Assembly (NCBI GenBank): GCA_963798015.1
Contig: CAWCSA010000001.1
Coordinates: 310,001 to 374,000, forward strand
Source of the DNA: Roseiarcus sp963798015
Lineage (GTDB): Bacteria > Pseudomonadota > Alphaproteobacteria > Rhizobiales > Beijerinckiaceae
Length of the DNA: 64,000 nt
Direction: 5' to 3'
Of this stretch, positions 44,872 to 55,734 are shown piece by piece. Positions within the stretch are counted from its first letter, which is position 1, and the number at the start of each line of letters is the position of its first letter. Made by a program: the position numbers and the translations under genes. The notes below the pieces were generated by a model. The model searched no databases. It saw nothing but the letters and a program-made list of their open reading frames with translations, and was not told where the DNA came from.

Positions 44872-46632
44872 AACATTCCGAGCGTCACGATGAACGACGG
44901 AATTCTCGCTTTCGTGACGACGAAGCCGACGAAGAGGCCGAGAATTGGCCCGACAAGAGCGGCGCCACGAGCCCCAGCACAATGACCCAACAGGCATGAT
45001 CGCTGGCGCTCGGCGCGGGAATCCATCGCACCATTATCCAGCCGGCGACGGCCGCCGACAATCCGACCACCGAGCCGACTGAAACGTCGAATTCGCCCCC
45101 GATCATGACGATCGTCATTCCGGCGGCAACGATCAGCATGATCGTCATCTGCCCGAGCAGATTGCCGACATTGACCGGCGACAGGAAACGGTCGTTGGCG
45201 ATCTGCATGATGACGATCAGGATCGCTAGAACGCCGAGCGCCTGGATGAGGCTGTGGGAGCGCTTGAGGCTCGCAAGGAGGCGTGAGCCCGCGACCAGAC
45301 GCCCGGGATTTGGCGAGGAAACGGTCGTCACGCGGCGGCGGCCTGAATCACGCCGCATGCCGAGGCGTGGAAAATGCGCCCGGTTCACCGCTTCACCCGA
45401 GAGCTCCCCGATGATGGCGCCGCGAAACATCACCAGCACGCGGTCGCAGAGCAGGACGAGCTCGTCGAGCTCGGTCGTCACCAGGATGACGCCGACGCCC
45501 GCGCGGGCGATCTCATCGATGATCTTGCGGATCTCTTCCTTCGCGCCCACGTCGATGCCAATCGTCGGCTCGTCCATAACAAAGACCTTCGGCTTCGTCT
45601 CGAGCCATTTGGCGAACAGGACTTTCTGCTGATTGCCTCCGGAAAGCTGGCGAGCGAGAGCCAGCGGGCCGGGCGCGTGCACACGCAACCGCTGGATGTT
45701 TCGCTCCGCCGTGCGCTGCATCTCCGCGACATCGAGCGACCCGCCCGGGCGGGCGAAGCGCGACAGGATCGGCAGACAGATGTTCTCGACCAGCGTGAAA
45801 TTTGGCAGGATGCCCTCGCCAAGCCGGTCGCTAGTGAGAAGCCCGATCCCGCTCTTGAGCGAGGCCGAGGGATCTCTGGGGCGAACAGGAGTTCCCTCGA
45901 TTAGAATGCGACCAGAGGCGTGCGAACCCGGAGCCCCGAACAGCGCCCGCGACAGCTCCCGCAAACCGGAGCCGGCGAGCCCCGTGACGCCAAGAACTTC
46001 GCCGCCGCGGAGTGTGAAACTCACGTTCCGCAGCACGCGGTCCGAGTTCAGGTTCTCGACCGCCATCAGTGGGACCGGTTCGGCCGGGAGACCGACCTGG
46101 GTCGCTCGCCGCGCCGTCTCGAATTTGCGTCCGACCATTTGCGCCACGACTTCGCTCAGCGTCGTTTCGCTCACCCGGCTGTCGGCCACGACCTCGCCGT
46201 CGCGCATGACCGTCAGATCGTCGCACACCTCGAAAATCTCGGCGAGATGATGCGAGATGAGGACGAGGCCGACGCCTTCCGACGCAAGCTGCCGGATGAG
46301 GCGCAAGACGATGCGAACCTGTGGGTCGGTCAATGACGACGTTGGCTCGTCGAGGATCAGGATCTTCGGTTCGAGGCTGACCGCCTTACCGATCTGCACC
46401 ATTTTCTTGAGGTCGTTCGGAAGTAAGCCGACCTTGTCGTCTGGGTCGACCGCGATCTCATATTTCTCGAGCAGGCGCTGCGCAGCGGCGTGCATGGCCT
46501 TGCGGCGAATGACGCCCAAGCGGTTCGTCGGCTCGTTGTTGAGCAGCAGATTCTCGCCGACGCTCATCGTCTGGACGAGATTGATGTCCTGGTGCACGGT
46601 CACGATGCGCTGCGCCAACACCTGCTCGGGCC
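44872..46632 (-). pseudogene. Sugar ABC transporter ATPase plus permease, truncated at both ends
   Basis: This reads as an RbsA/XylG-type double ATPase lacking its first Walker A (the text begins AQRIVTVHQDINLVQTMSVG). It includes Walker B ILILDEPTSSLT, the second domain GVTGLAGSGLRELSRAL, and signature LSGGNQQKVLFAKWL with Walker B VFVMDEPTIGID. It runs on in frame into an RbsC-type permease (FLSPVNVGNLLGQMTIMLIV, GGEFDVSVGS). A shift near 44945 then gives FVGFVVTKARIPSFIVTLGM and the end of homology at 44872. The 5' end is cut at about 46632 by an IS630 fragment. The permease start may be GTG within RRRVTTVSSPN. It cannot form a working transporter. Confidence 0.85.
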
Positions 46633-46691
46633 GTCGCGCTCAAGGCCTATGACCACGCCATGAACGCCGCGACGTTCGAGGCCTGGCTTGA
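46633..46691 (+). mobile_element. Fragment of IS630 transposase
   Basis: About 55 bases encoding KAYDHAMNAATFEAWL match the IS630 copy at 23427-24506 (region 23769-23817 on the other strand). Here the reading is CTATGACCACGCC, in frame, where the other copy has one more G. It marks the deletion point of the sugar transporter locus. Confidence 0.75.
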
Positions 46692-47034
46692 TCACCAACC
46701 CCGTTACGCCGCCCTCCTCACACCGTCACCCAGTTTCCCGCATAGCTCCATTGGCGGAGTGGCGCGCCCTTGCGGCGTAGATCGTCGATTGCGAAAGAAC
46801 TTGTCGCGCTACGCGTCCGCGGATCGCCGTTACTCTGACGACGCCCTCAACAAAGCGCTTCATCAAGAGCCCCGACTTAATGCGCCAAGATTTTGACTCA
46901 ACCGACGCTATCATACAGCCTGCACCCATAGCGGCCGTTAGAAGGGTCGGCTTTCTGGCCTTGCGCCAAGCCAGATCTCTTAAAATCTTCATCGATGGTC
47001 AAAAAGGATATTTCACCGCGCCGAGGACGGTGTC
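46692..47034. other. Intergenic; one weak ORF
   Basis: A minus-strand frame from ATG 46992 to 46726 (88 codons, MKILRDLAWRKARKPTLLTA) starts 43 bases after the original stop of the PLD gene. No family is recognised, and it may be chance. Nothing else is supported. Confidence 0.25.
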
Positions 47035-47104
47035 TCAATCCTCGAGATGGGCCTCGAATTTCTTCACAAAGATGGTCGCGAGTTCGGGGCCACTGAGATA
47101 GAGA
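47035..47104 (-). pseudogene. Detached 3' end of the PLD nuclease gene
   Basis: The minus strand reads SGPELATIFVKKFEAHLED and stops at TGA 47035. Joined to the frame at 49755 after removal of the IS21 copy and one GATAGAGA, it continues DEIGLYL-SGPELATIF without a shift. It is therefore the lost C-terminus of the gene at 49755-51438. Confidence 0.85.
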
Positions 47105-47298
47105 TGCTGATTCCTGAGGAAGCCGCCCCCCAATTCCTGGATGATGCCGCCCCCCGTAACGGAATGATGCCGCCCCCCAATTCCTGGATGATCGCGCCCC
47201 CCATAACGGAATGATCCCGCCTGGGGTCATTCGTGGATTGGCGGGCGCCGCCGTTGGCCTGATCAGGTCGCCCCTTTGGCAACCCCAAAGGAGGATCG

Positions 47299-48847
47299 AT
47301 GCCAGCGGAGCGGACTACGATGCGCGATGCGCGCGAGATTATTCGGCTGAAGTTTTCGTCGGTATCGACGCACGAGATCGCCCGCCGGCTTGGCATCGCC
47401 CGCTCGACCGTGCGGGAGACGTTGAAGCGGATGGAGACCGCCGGCCTCGCCTGGCCCCTGCCGGACGACATGAACGACGGGGCGCTGGAGGCGGCGCTCT
47501 ACGCCAGCCGGCGCAGCAAACGCGGCCACCGGCGGATCGCGGAGCCGGATTGGGCCACCGTGCATCGCGAACTGAAGCGCAAGCACGTCACCCTGCTGAT
47601 CCTGTGGGACGAATATATTGCCGCCAACCCGAGCGGCTACAGCTACTCGCGATTCTGCGAGCTCTGTCGATCCTTCGAGAAGACGCTGTCGGTGACGATG
47701 CGCCAGACGCACGCCGCCGGCGAGCGGCTGTTCGTCGATTACGCCGGCGACGGCGTGCCGGTCGTCATCGATCGGCTCACCGGCGAAATCCACATGGCGC
47801 AGATCTTCGTCGCCGTGCTGGGGGCCTCGAGTTTCACCTTCGCCAAGGCGACCTGGACGCAGGCGCTGCCCGACTGGATCGACGCCCACGTGCGCGACCT
47901 TCGATGCGATCGGCGGGGTTCCCGAACTGGTCGTGCCCGACAACGCCAAGACCGCCGTCGTCAAGGCCAGCTTCTACGACCCTCAGGTCAACCGAACCTA
48001 TGCCGAGATGGCGGCCCATTATGGAACCGCCATCCTGCCCGCCAGGCCCATGAAGCCGCGCGACAAGGCGAAGGTCGAGCAGGCCGTCCTGATCGTCGAG
48101 CGCTGGCTGCTCGGCCGGCTCAGGCGCCGGGCCTTTTATAGCCTCGCCGACGTCGACGCTGCGCTCGGCGAACTCATGACCCAGCTCAACGACAGGCAGA
48201 CCCTGCGCAGGCTCGGCGTCACCCGACGGCGATTGCTCGAGGAGGTCGATCGTCCGGCCCTCAAGGCCCTGCCGGATGGCGCTTACGAATACAGCGAGTG
48301 GCGCGTCCGCCGGGTCGGCGTCGACTATCACGTCGACATCGACGCCCACTATTATTCCGTCCCTTACCGCTTCGCCCGCGCCGAGGTCGAGGCGCGCCTG
48401 ACCGCTCGCGGCGTCGAGATTTTCCACAAAGGCGAGCGCATTGCGGTCCATATAAGGGCGAGCGGGAACCGGAAGCACACGACCGTTCCCGAGCACATGC
48501 CCTCCAGCCATCGGCGCTACGCCGGCTGGACGATCGAGCGCATCCGGGAAGACGCCCGCAAGATCGGCCCCGCGACCGCGGCGCTGTGCGAGCACATTCT
48601 CGAGGCCCGGCCTCATCCCGAGCAAGGATACCGCGCCTGTCTCGGCATCGTCCGTCTTGCCGGTTCCTTTGGCGCGGCGCGTGTCGAGGCCGCCGCCGAG
48701 CGGGCCATCGAGATCGGCGCCCGTACCTACGGCTCTGTCAAATCCATCCTCGACAACAAGCTCGACCAGAGGCCCGCGCCAAAGCGCCCCGCGGACGCGG
48801 CCCCGGTCCTCCATCCCAACATCCGCGGGCCGCGCTACTACCATTAG
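47299..48847 (+). pseudogene. istA: IS21 transposase IstA, one frameshift
   Basis: ATG 47299 (MPAERTTMRDAREIIRLKFS) gives an HTH (VSTHEIARRLGIARSTVRET) and the DDE core start (RLFVDYAGDGVPVVID). Near 47902 (GCGCGACCTTCG) one extra base shifts the frame. The rest is read in the 47933-48847 frame (LVVPDNAKTAVVKASFYDP, DKAKVEQAVLIVERW, YYSVPYRF). Removing one base gives a normal protein of about 515 aa. Confidence 0.9.
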
Positions 48848-48858
48848 GAGAAGACAAC

Positions 48859-49605
48859 GTGCTCAAACATCCAACCCTCGATCAGCTTCACACCCTCGGC
48901 CTCTATGGAATGGCCAAGGCCTTCGCCGATCTCACCGCAGCTGGCCAGGCGAAGGATTTGCAGCACGCCGACTGGCTCGCCCTGCTCCTCGACCGGGAGG
49001 CCTCATGGCGGAGGGACAAACGCCTGACGGCGCGACTGCGCGCCGCCAGGCTGCGCCAGCAGGCGAGTGTGGAGGACGTCGACTATCGCGCCGTCCGCGG
49101 TTTGGACCGCGCCCTGTTCCAGAAGCTCTCGGAGGGCGAATGGATCGACGCCCATGACAATCTGGCCCTGGTCGGCCCGTCCGGCGTCGGCAAAAGCTGG
49201 CTCGCCTGCGCCATCGGCCAGAAAGCCTGCCGCGACAATCGCTCCGTCCTCTATCATCGCTGGCCGAAGCTCTGCGAGGACCTCGCGCTCGCCCGAGGCG
49301 ACGGCCGCCATCCGCGCCTCATCAAATCCCTCGGCCGCGCCGACCTCCTCATCCTCGACGACTTCGGCCTCGAACCCCTCGACGCCGGCGCCCGCCATGA
49401 CCTGCTCGAAATCTTCGAGGAGCGATACGGCCGGCGAGCGACGATCGTCACCTCCCAGCTTCCCCTGTCCGCCTGGCACGAGGTTGTCGGGGACCCTACT
49501 TACGCCGACGCCATCCTGGACCGCCTCGTCCACAACGCCCATCGCATCGAGCTCACCGGCGAAAGCCTCCGCCGAGCCCGAGGCAAACAATCTAAAACGG
49601 CTTGA
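48859..49605 (+). CDS. istB: IS21 helper ATPase IstB
   Basis: 248 aa from GTG 48859 (MLKHPTLDQLHTLGLYGMAK), with TAGGAG upstream, 11 bases after the istA stop. Walker A is LVGPSGVGKSWLACAIGQKA, Walker B is LLILDDFGLEPL, and sensor 1 is IVTSQLP. The frame is intact. The longer frame from 48298 overlaps istA and is rejected. Confidence 0.95.
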   Translation: MLKHPTLDQLHTLGLYGMAKAFADLTAAGQAKDLQHADWLALLLDREASWRRDKRLTARLRAARLRQQASVEDVDYRAVRGLDRALFQKLSEGEWIDAHDNLALVGPSGVGKSWLACAIGQKACRDNRSVLYHRWPKLCEDLALARGDGRHPRLIKSLGRADLLILDDFGLEPLDAGARHDLLEIFEERYGRRATIVTSQLPLSAWHEVVGDPTYADAILDRLVHNAHRIELTGESLRRARGKQSKTA

Positions 49606-49754
49606 CCCGAACCCTCGTAACGGAAGAAAACTCTCTTAAGCCAACAAGCGCGGCGCCCCGGGCGGGATCATCTCGTTACAGGGGGGCGGCATCATCCAGG
49701 AATCCCTGGGCGCAATCATCCCGTTATAGACGGGCGGCTTCGTCGGAATCGGCA

Positions 49755-51438
49755 GATAGAGACCGATCTCATCCAGCCGATCGTCTGGAGAGCCTGATTG
49801 GGAGCCCCAGTTCATGCTGGTGACAACGACGTTGTCCTTGTCCCAGGCCAGGAATTTTGCGTGGAGCTGCGGCCCACTGACCTTGAGGAGCTCGATTATA
49901 CCGTGCAACCGTTCGCGGTGTGCCCTGACGTGCCGCTTCTTTGTGGGTCCGGTTTCACGTGAGTAGTAGACTCTGACGTCCTCAAGGCGGCGTCCCGCGA
50001 CTTCAGCGGGATTGAACAGTCCCGGCACCACGGGGGCACCAACTTTGTTGGAGCAGCATACGAAGCTCTGGTCGGCTTCGTGCGCCACCGTTCGCAGCAA
50101 GCGCTCATGATCGTCGGCATAGAGCACTGTCAGCTCAGTATTCGCACGCTCCGCCGCCTGGCCGGTGGGAGCCAACAAGGTTTTGCTCCGCCGAAGGTCG
50201 GACGACATGAACTGCAGCGTTTCGACTGAGCGGCTGGCACTTGAAAGCTTCGACACGATCGACCGCAAGAGGTCCAGTCCGATGGCCGCCCCCCGGTTAC
50301 CGCGCAACTCCACCGATGCCTCCACCGCCAAAAACGGTGATGACAGCCAGTTGCAAGATCCCACAAGAGCGACGGCTCCGCCTTGTCCATCGTCGGCGGC
50401 GAGGATTTTTGCGTGGCTTCGAACGGAATCGCGGTGCACGAGAACCTTGCCTCGCGTCACGCGGACCGCCGAAAGACGCTGGTTGAGCTCCTGCATCGCA
50501 ATCGCGTTTTCCGCACGCCTATCCAGCGATGTCCCATAGAACAGGTGGCATCGCACACCGCGGTCAACGGCTCGCTCAAGTGCTTTCCAGATTCGTGCGC
50601 GCTTTTCCTTACCTCTCTCGTCCGATTGCGAGGCGACAAAGGTTGAGAGGACGAAGACATCGGATTTCGCGGTGCCTACAATTCGCTCGAAGGTTTCGAG
50701 ATGCTGTTCCGATCCGACGATGAGCTGATTAGCGTCGAATGCAATCTTGGCTGGTTCGGCGCGAGTTTGCTCCGAGCTAAAGGCTTGCGGAAGCTCTCCC
50801 GTCGCAGCAGTCGCCTGCAGCGCCCCAATAAGGCGTTCGCTCGCTCCCGGCGGCAGCACGCTGTTTCTCACGTCATCGAGATCGAGAACCAGATACCTCT
50901 GCTCGATTACCGAGCTGATCGCCTGAACACCGCGCAACCATTCACCTGGGCGAAGCGTGCCGGCCATGAAGCGATTGACGCGTTGCGCCATTGTGCTGTC
51001 CGTCTCAGGCGCCTCTCCAGGTGGGAATGGCACGGCGCGTCCGGAAGACGGAAGATGCTTGATAGGAATGGTAGTGACGTCCCGGTTTCGAAGGACCGAG
51101 TGGCCGACTTTCTCGAAAATGAGGCTGATGCCGACTTCCCTGTCCTCGGTGCGCTCCGGGAGTGCGCGGTCGGATCGCAGGAATTCGTAGCCGACGCTGC
51201 TGGTCGTCAGCACTGGCACGGGAGACAGGCGAACTTCGATCAATCCGAACTGCATCAATCGCGCGACCGTTGAGCTTGCTACTTGCTTTGGGATCGCAAG
51301 CGATGCCGCGACCTGTTCGATCGTCCCCGGCGCTCGATCGAGTGCCAGCAACACCATCTCCTCAATCGGACTCCAGCCCCATGTCCGTTGGACTATGGCG
51401 CGAGCCCGGTAGTGCCATGCGGGAAGAAAGATCTTCAC
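49755..51438 (-). CDS. PLD-family nuclease with two HKD motifs, interrupted by IS21
   Basis: ATG 51438 (MKIFLPAWHYRARAIVQRTW). N-terminal winged-helix-like region (IEEMVLLALDRAPGTIEQVA). Two phospholipase D motifs: H342-A-K-I-L-A-A-D with GSCNW, and H526-A-K-F-L-A-W-D with SMNWG. Such paired HKD motifs form one nuclease or lipase active site. The native frame ends at DEIGLYL (49755). The following residues up to the apparent stop at 49636 are IS21 sequence. The true C-terminus lies at 47035-47104. The start overlaps the stop of the helicase gene by four bases, so the two are coupled. Both HKD motifs survive, so a chimeric protein could still be active. Confidence 0.85.
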
Positions 51439-54400
51439 GGGAGCAGCCTCCCATGTTCGTCGACGTTGACAATCGCGGCCCCTTTGCCAACGCGGTCAAA
51501 ATCCACTTTGGTCAGGCGATCTATCTCGCTGAGCATCGTTCGAAGGAATTCTAGCTCTTCCTTGCGGCGATCAGGATCAACGCCGTTCACGGCCTCGTTT
51601 ATGAATTGCCGGCTCGTGGCCAGCACCAGTTTCTGTCTGGCACGGCTCAAGAGAACATCCATGCGCTGTGGGTTCTTGATGAAACCGAGGGCGCGCGTCC
51701 CGACGAGCGTGTTGTTCCGGACGAGGCTGGCGATCACGACATCGGCTTCGCCGCCTTGAAAACTATCACTCGTGTAGATGAACTTCCCATTCTTTCGCGG
51801 GCTTTCGAAGCCGAAAAGCCTTCCGGTTTGGGGATCGATCTGGTTCTTGAAAAGACGCTCCAGGTGACCAACCTGGGCAAGGTAGGGTGAGAGGATCACC
51901 AGGGTTGGGAGACGTCCGTCCTTATCTCTCGTGGCGTGCAGGTTTCTCAACGTCGCGAGAAGCGCCATCGCCTCGGTGCCATTGCGATACGAATGCTTCA
52001 CCTGCTGCTCGAACGACCGCTTCCTGACGGTGCTGAGCGCCGGCAGGTCGAGAATGACGATCGGCGTGGTCGGAAAGCCTCCGTTGGACCTGACGGTTAC
52101 TTCGCGCTCCTTCACGCGCTCCGACGGCGTGAGCTTTGCTTTATAGAATGTGTTGGAAACGAGCTCGCTGATGGCCGGATGCATTCGGCTCTGCTCGAGC
52201 AGGAGATTGGCGATCGAGCTCCGGCGACCGGTTGTCTTCTCTCGATCCTCTTCACGCTCGGCGATAGATCGGAACGCTTCCTCAAGCCGAGCAGCGGTGG
52301 CGAGCACATCCGCCAAAAGGATCTGATCGGTTTTGATCAGCTCAAGCGTCGCGTCGACTTCCGCCGGCAGATCGGAGATCGACGATAGTTGATCCTTTGC
52401 ATTCCGCAATAACTCGGCCGCGACCGCGATATCGTAGAACTTCTGCCGATCGACGACATCGAACGGCGAAAGCTGATTATGGTCGCCGATCATCACCCGT
52501 CGATTGCCGAGCAGGAGAGCACCTATCAGCTCTGCGCCATTCGCCCGCGCGGCCTCCTCGATGATGACCCAGTCGAATTGTTCGCCATCGGCGATCATCT
52601 CTTCGATGACGTGCGACGACGTCGTGGCAAGGGTGACGTCGGATGAACGCAGCAACAGATTGTCCGTGTCGCGAAAGATGCGGTCGCCAATCGCCTGTTC
52701 TGCTTCGTCCACGGGTTTGAGAGCCTGCCGGATCCGATAGCGCTGGTTCGCCATGGTGGCTGCGCTCTGGGCTTTCAATTGAGCCGATAGCAAGAGAGCG
52801 GCTGAGGCCTTTCTTAAGTCGCTGACCTTTTCATCGAGACTTGAGCGCTCGACGCGAACCACGATGGAGTTCTGCGGTGGCAACGTCTTTTTAAGCTCAT
52901 CCTCCATCTGAACGAGTGTCTCGTGATTTTGCGCCGAAATCAGTACCCGAGCATCGGGGGTTAGCCCCAGGATGCTCTTCACCAAATGCGAGATCAGATA
53001 GGTCTTGCCTACGCCGGGTGGACCAACGACGACGTTGATGGACCTGCCGGCTGCGATCGATGCCCACGCGAGCTTCTTCGTGTCATCCAAATCACTTGGC
53101 GGATCGCCTGGCGCGGCTATATCACGAAGCGCGTCGTCCAACGCAACTTGCGCGGGGTCATCGAGCGCCCGCAAGAGCTCAACATTGCTCCTGGCCGCAA
53201 CGATGTTCTCAAGGCGACGCCTGATGGCACGTTCAAAGCCGGTATCCCTCCTTGGCCGAAGATAGTATCCAGGTCCCGGAACCACTGCTTGGTTCGACGC
53301 GAAGACGAAGGCCTGCTGACCATCGTATTCGCCGGTCCCGAGGTAGCCAAGGTCAGGTAGCCGCTCGCGCCCGCCCGAAAGCGTGGCAAATCGAGTGATC
53401 GTCCACGCGGCTTTACCGTCATCGTAGCGGAGTTCGCGGCTCATCGCCTCTGCAGCCGGCCGGAAGCCCATCAGTTCCCGCTGTTCATCCCGGTCGGCCT
53501 CCTCACGCAAAAGGAGCCAAACAAGATTTCCTTCATTCGCGGTGGTCGGAACGACCTCGACGGGGTAGAAACGAAACTGCTCCCTCAGCCACGTGAACGC
53601 CTCGAGAATGACCAGCGCATACCAAGGTGTCACATCACGTGCGGCGTCGACCGAAGGACCTTGCCCACCGAGGTCCGCCCAGCGCATCGCGCCAGGGCCG
53701 AGCTTACGCACGCGTTCCGCGGAACCGCCGCGGTTCCGCGAGAGATGAAGCCGATGGTTTACCTCGACGGCGTTGTAGACCGGGTCGTCCGATCGCCGAA
53801 TATCGGCTTTCTCGAGCATACCGATACGGTCATCGACAATCTTCACGCCGTAGACCGCCAGATCGGTCACGATCTTCACATAATCCCGGCCGGCGACAAC
53901 GGCCCGAATATCCGAGCCGAGCAAATCGTCCTCCACGAATTGCAGCACGGCTTGCGTATCATCGGCAGCCACGGCGCCGGACGTCAGCTGCGGTAGGTCA
54001 CTTTGCGTAACGCGATAGGAAGGATAGAGAACAAGCTCGCCCTCCGAGCTCGATCCGACCCGTTGAAGCTCAGCGGCGACTTCCGCCAACTCCCGCAGGA
54101 CGACTGCGCCGTCGAACAACTGATATTGCGGCGGTTTGTCGAGGCGATCCAACATCCGTCGCTCGATCGCGAGCAGCGCCGGGCCTGCATCGCTCGTCAC
54201 GCCGAGGATCGCAGAAGCGGTTCGGCCAAGGTCGATCCAGTCTTGTCGAAAGGAGATTGCTCCAGATGGCCGCAGTGGATGACCGGCGCCTCCAAGGTCG
54301 CCGTCACCGATATGCACACAGGAATCATATCCTCCGAGGCTATAGTCCGCCTTGTCTTCGCCGTGTGAGAAAATCGCGTGCTCGCTGACGGCGCCGTGAA

Positions 54401-54857
54401 CGATCCCCGCGGCGTGGCAAATCGCCAAAGCCTCCGCGACGCGCGTGATATTGCGCCAGAATATCTTACGGCCTGCTCCACTTAGGAAGAGATCTTGCCT
54501 GGCGCGGATCGCACGCGATGATCCCGCGATTGGGCTTCCGGGATCGAGCATGACGATTGCGAGCTCTTCGCGGTCCTCCACGACCTCTCGCACCTCAACC
54601 AGTAGGTCGCGAGATAGATGGGACGACAGAACGCGACGCATACGACGCAGCCCCCGAGCGATCAGACGACTGAGATCACCGTCAAGCGCGGTTCCGGATT
54701 TCTTGAACAGGCGAAGCAGATAACGCTCGCCATCGTCGTTGCCGATCCCAAAACGAAGATGCGAATCCCATGCACAGGCCGCGCCGGGGAACGAATCCTC
54801 TGCGAACCGATACCGGGCGTCGAGCTTGGCTTTGTCGGTCTTTGGCAACCGCGCCAT
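51435..54857 (-). CDS. Pseudokinase-SF1 (UPF1-like) helicase fusion
   Basis: 1140 aa, intact. Residues 1-260 resemble a protein kinase without catalytic residues: LAICHAAGIVHGAVSEHAIF replaces the HRD loop, and YSLGGYD stands at the DFG place. The middle 260-580 is unrecognised, with beta-rich text. The helicase has Walker A VVVGPPGVGKTYLISHL near 610, Walker B DWVIIEEAARANGAEL, motif III GDHNQLSPF, motif V SDSFQGGEADVVIASL and motif VI RMDVLLSRARQKLVLATS. It is the first gene of a two-gene operon with the PLD nuclease. Kinase-like plus helicase plus nuclease modules occur in defence islands (inference). Confidence 0.9.
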   Translation of the reverse strand: MARLPKTDKAKLDARYRFAEDSFPGAACAWDSHLRFGIGNDDGERYLLRLFKKSGTALDGDLSRLIARGLRRMRRVLSSHLSRDLLVEVREVVEDREELAIVMLDPGSPIAGSSRAIRARQDLFLSGAGRKIFWRNITRVAEALAICHAAGIVHGAVSEHAIFSHGEDKADYSLGGYDSCVHIGDGDLGGAGHPLRPSGAISFRQDWIDLGRTASAILGVTSDAGPALLAIERRMLDRLDKPPQYQLFDGAVVLRELAEVAAELQRVGSSSEGELVLYPSYRVTQSDLPQLTSGAVAADDTQAVLQFVEDDLLGSDIRAVVAGRDYVKIVTDLAVYGVKIVDDRIGMLEKADIRRSDDPVYNAVEVNHRLHLSRNRGGSAERVRKLGPGAMRWADLGGQGPSVDAARDVTPWYALVILEAFTWLREQFRFYPVEVVPTTANEGNLVWLLLREEADRDEQRELMGFRPAAEAMSRELRYDDGKAAWTITRFATLSGGRERLPDLGYLGTGEYDGQQAFVFASNQAVVPGPGYYLRPRRDTGFERAIRRRLENIVAARSNVELLRALDDPAQVALDDALRDIAAPGDPPSDLDDTKKLAWASIAAGRSINVVVGPPGVGKTYLISHLVKSILGLTPDARVLISAQNHETLVQMEDELKKTLPPQNSIVVRVERSSLDEKVSDLRKASAALLLSAQLKAQSAATMANQRYRIRQALKPVDEAEQAIGDRIFRDTDNLLLRSSDVTLATTSSHVIEEMIADGEQFDWVIIEEAARANGAELIGALLLGNRRVMIGDHNQLSPFDVVDRQKFYDIAVAAELLRNAKDQLSSISDLPAEVDATLELIKTDQILLADVLATAARLEEAFRSIAEREEDREKTTGRRSSIANLLLEQSRMHPAISELVSNTFYKAKLTPSERVKEREVTVRSNGGFPTTPIVILDLPALSTVRKRSFEQQVKHSYRNGTEAMALLATLRNLHATRDKDGRLPTLVILSPYLAQVGHLERLFKNQIDPQTGRLFGFESPRKNGKFIYTSDSFQGGEADVVIASLVRNNTLVGTRALGFIKNPQRMDVLLSRARQKLVLATSRQFINEAVNGVDPDRRKEELEFLRTMLSEIDRLTKVDFDRVGKGAAIVNVDEHGRLLP

Positions 54858-55212
54858 AGGCTTATTATTCCAACAAGCGGCGCGTGGATAATTCGGACGC
54901 CCCGTTCCAGTATAAGCTACGGAGCGACGTCCGGTATTCCTGCCGACGCGGACCCTTCAGGTTTTCAACGCTTCGTTTATGTCTTCAGCGGCCGTAGTTG
55001 AGTAACTAGCTCACGCCTCTGAACCTGGGGTTTCCTAGAGTAGCCGCGCTTTACGAACGATCTTAAGCGGAAGCAAAGTCCGCTTTCCGCACAAAACCGA
55101 AGTTCGGCAAAAGGCGCAAACCGGTCATTAGGAGCCCCGTGCCTGCCGCGTGCTTGAAAGTCCGCAACGGGTCGAGAGCAGCGGTTCCTGATTGGGTTTT
55201 CAGCGTGAGCGC
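54858..55212. other. Upstream region of the helicase operon, no supported gene
   Basis: Contains the presumed promoter of the helicase-PLD operon on the minus strand just right of 54857. Short frames show no family resemblance. Confidence 0.3.
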
Positions 55213-55452
55213 CGCCCTTCGCGTGCCGCCATGCATCTGAAATACGCCGTCAACGTGGAGGGCGGCGGCGGCAATCTGGTGGCGAGCCCCGCCGACGCTT
55301 TAGCGTCGACCGTCAATTTCCTCGGCGGCCACGGTTGGACGCCGGGCGCGGGCTGGGAGGAGGGTCAGCCGAACTTCGCCGCCCTGCTCGAATGGAACTC
55401 GGCGCCGGTCTACAAGACGATGCGCAGTTCCGACAAACTGGCGGAACAATGA
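55213..55452 (+). pseudogene. Lytic murein transglycosylase, C-terminal fragment
   Basis: The frame reads GGGGNLVASPADALASTVNF, LGGHGWTPGAGWEEGQPNFA, ALLEWNSAPVYKTM and SDKLAEQ. This matches the C-terminal part of MltB-type transglycosylases ('DAxaSxAnFLxxhGW ... LxEWNxaxVYxkTIaLFAdkLa'). The catalytic Glu domain is missing, and the codons near KTMRSSDKLAEQ are altered. Confidence 0.65.
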
Positions 55453-55734
55453 GGGCCGCCCGGATTGAGCAGACTTCTGGGACTGCGCCGCTGGTCAAAA
55501 ATTTAACGCTTGGTTGCTCGAAGCCGGAATACCGCGGAAGGGCGAAGGGCAAGTATCATGCCCAATCCTTCCGTCCACACCGTCTCAAAATAATGGGGTG
55601 GTCACGCGGGTCACGGGCGCCCCCCGCGAACGCCTCTTTTAGTGTGGACTATGACAAATCACCTATTCTGACCGCCGGTCCGACTGCGGCTCAGCGCCGG
55701 TCGCGTATGTTCTTCCGGCTGTGGGCAAGACAGG

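Larger units (their letters stand above)
47105..49754 (+). mobile_element. IS21-family element with 8-bp target duplication GATAGAGA
   Basis: The ends are TGC(T/C)GATTCC--GA-GAAGCCGCCC, inverted, at 47105 and 49754. Inside lie alternating terminal repeats of the forms AATTCCTGGATGATG and GTAACGGAATGATG (47105-47240, mirrored at 49650-49740). The direct repeats GATAGAGA at 47097-47104 and 49755-49762 flank it. It carries istA (frameshifted) and istB. It splits the PLD gene. Confidence 0.95.

Noticed and set aside
47834..48844. 336-codon minus-strand frame
   Set aside because: Antisense shadow of the istA gene of the second IS21 element.
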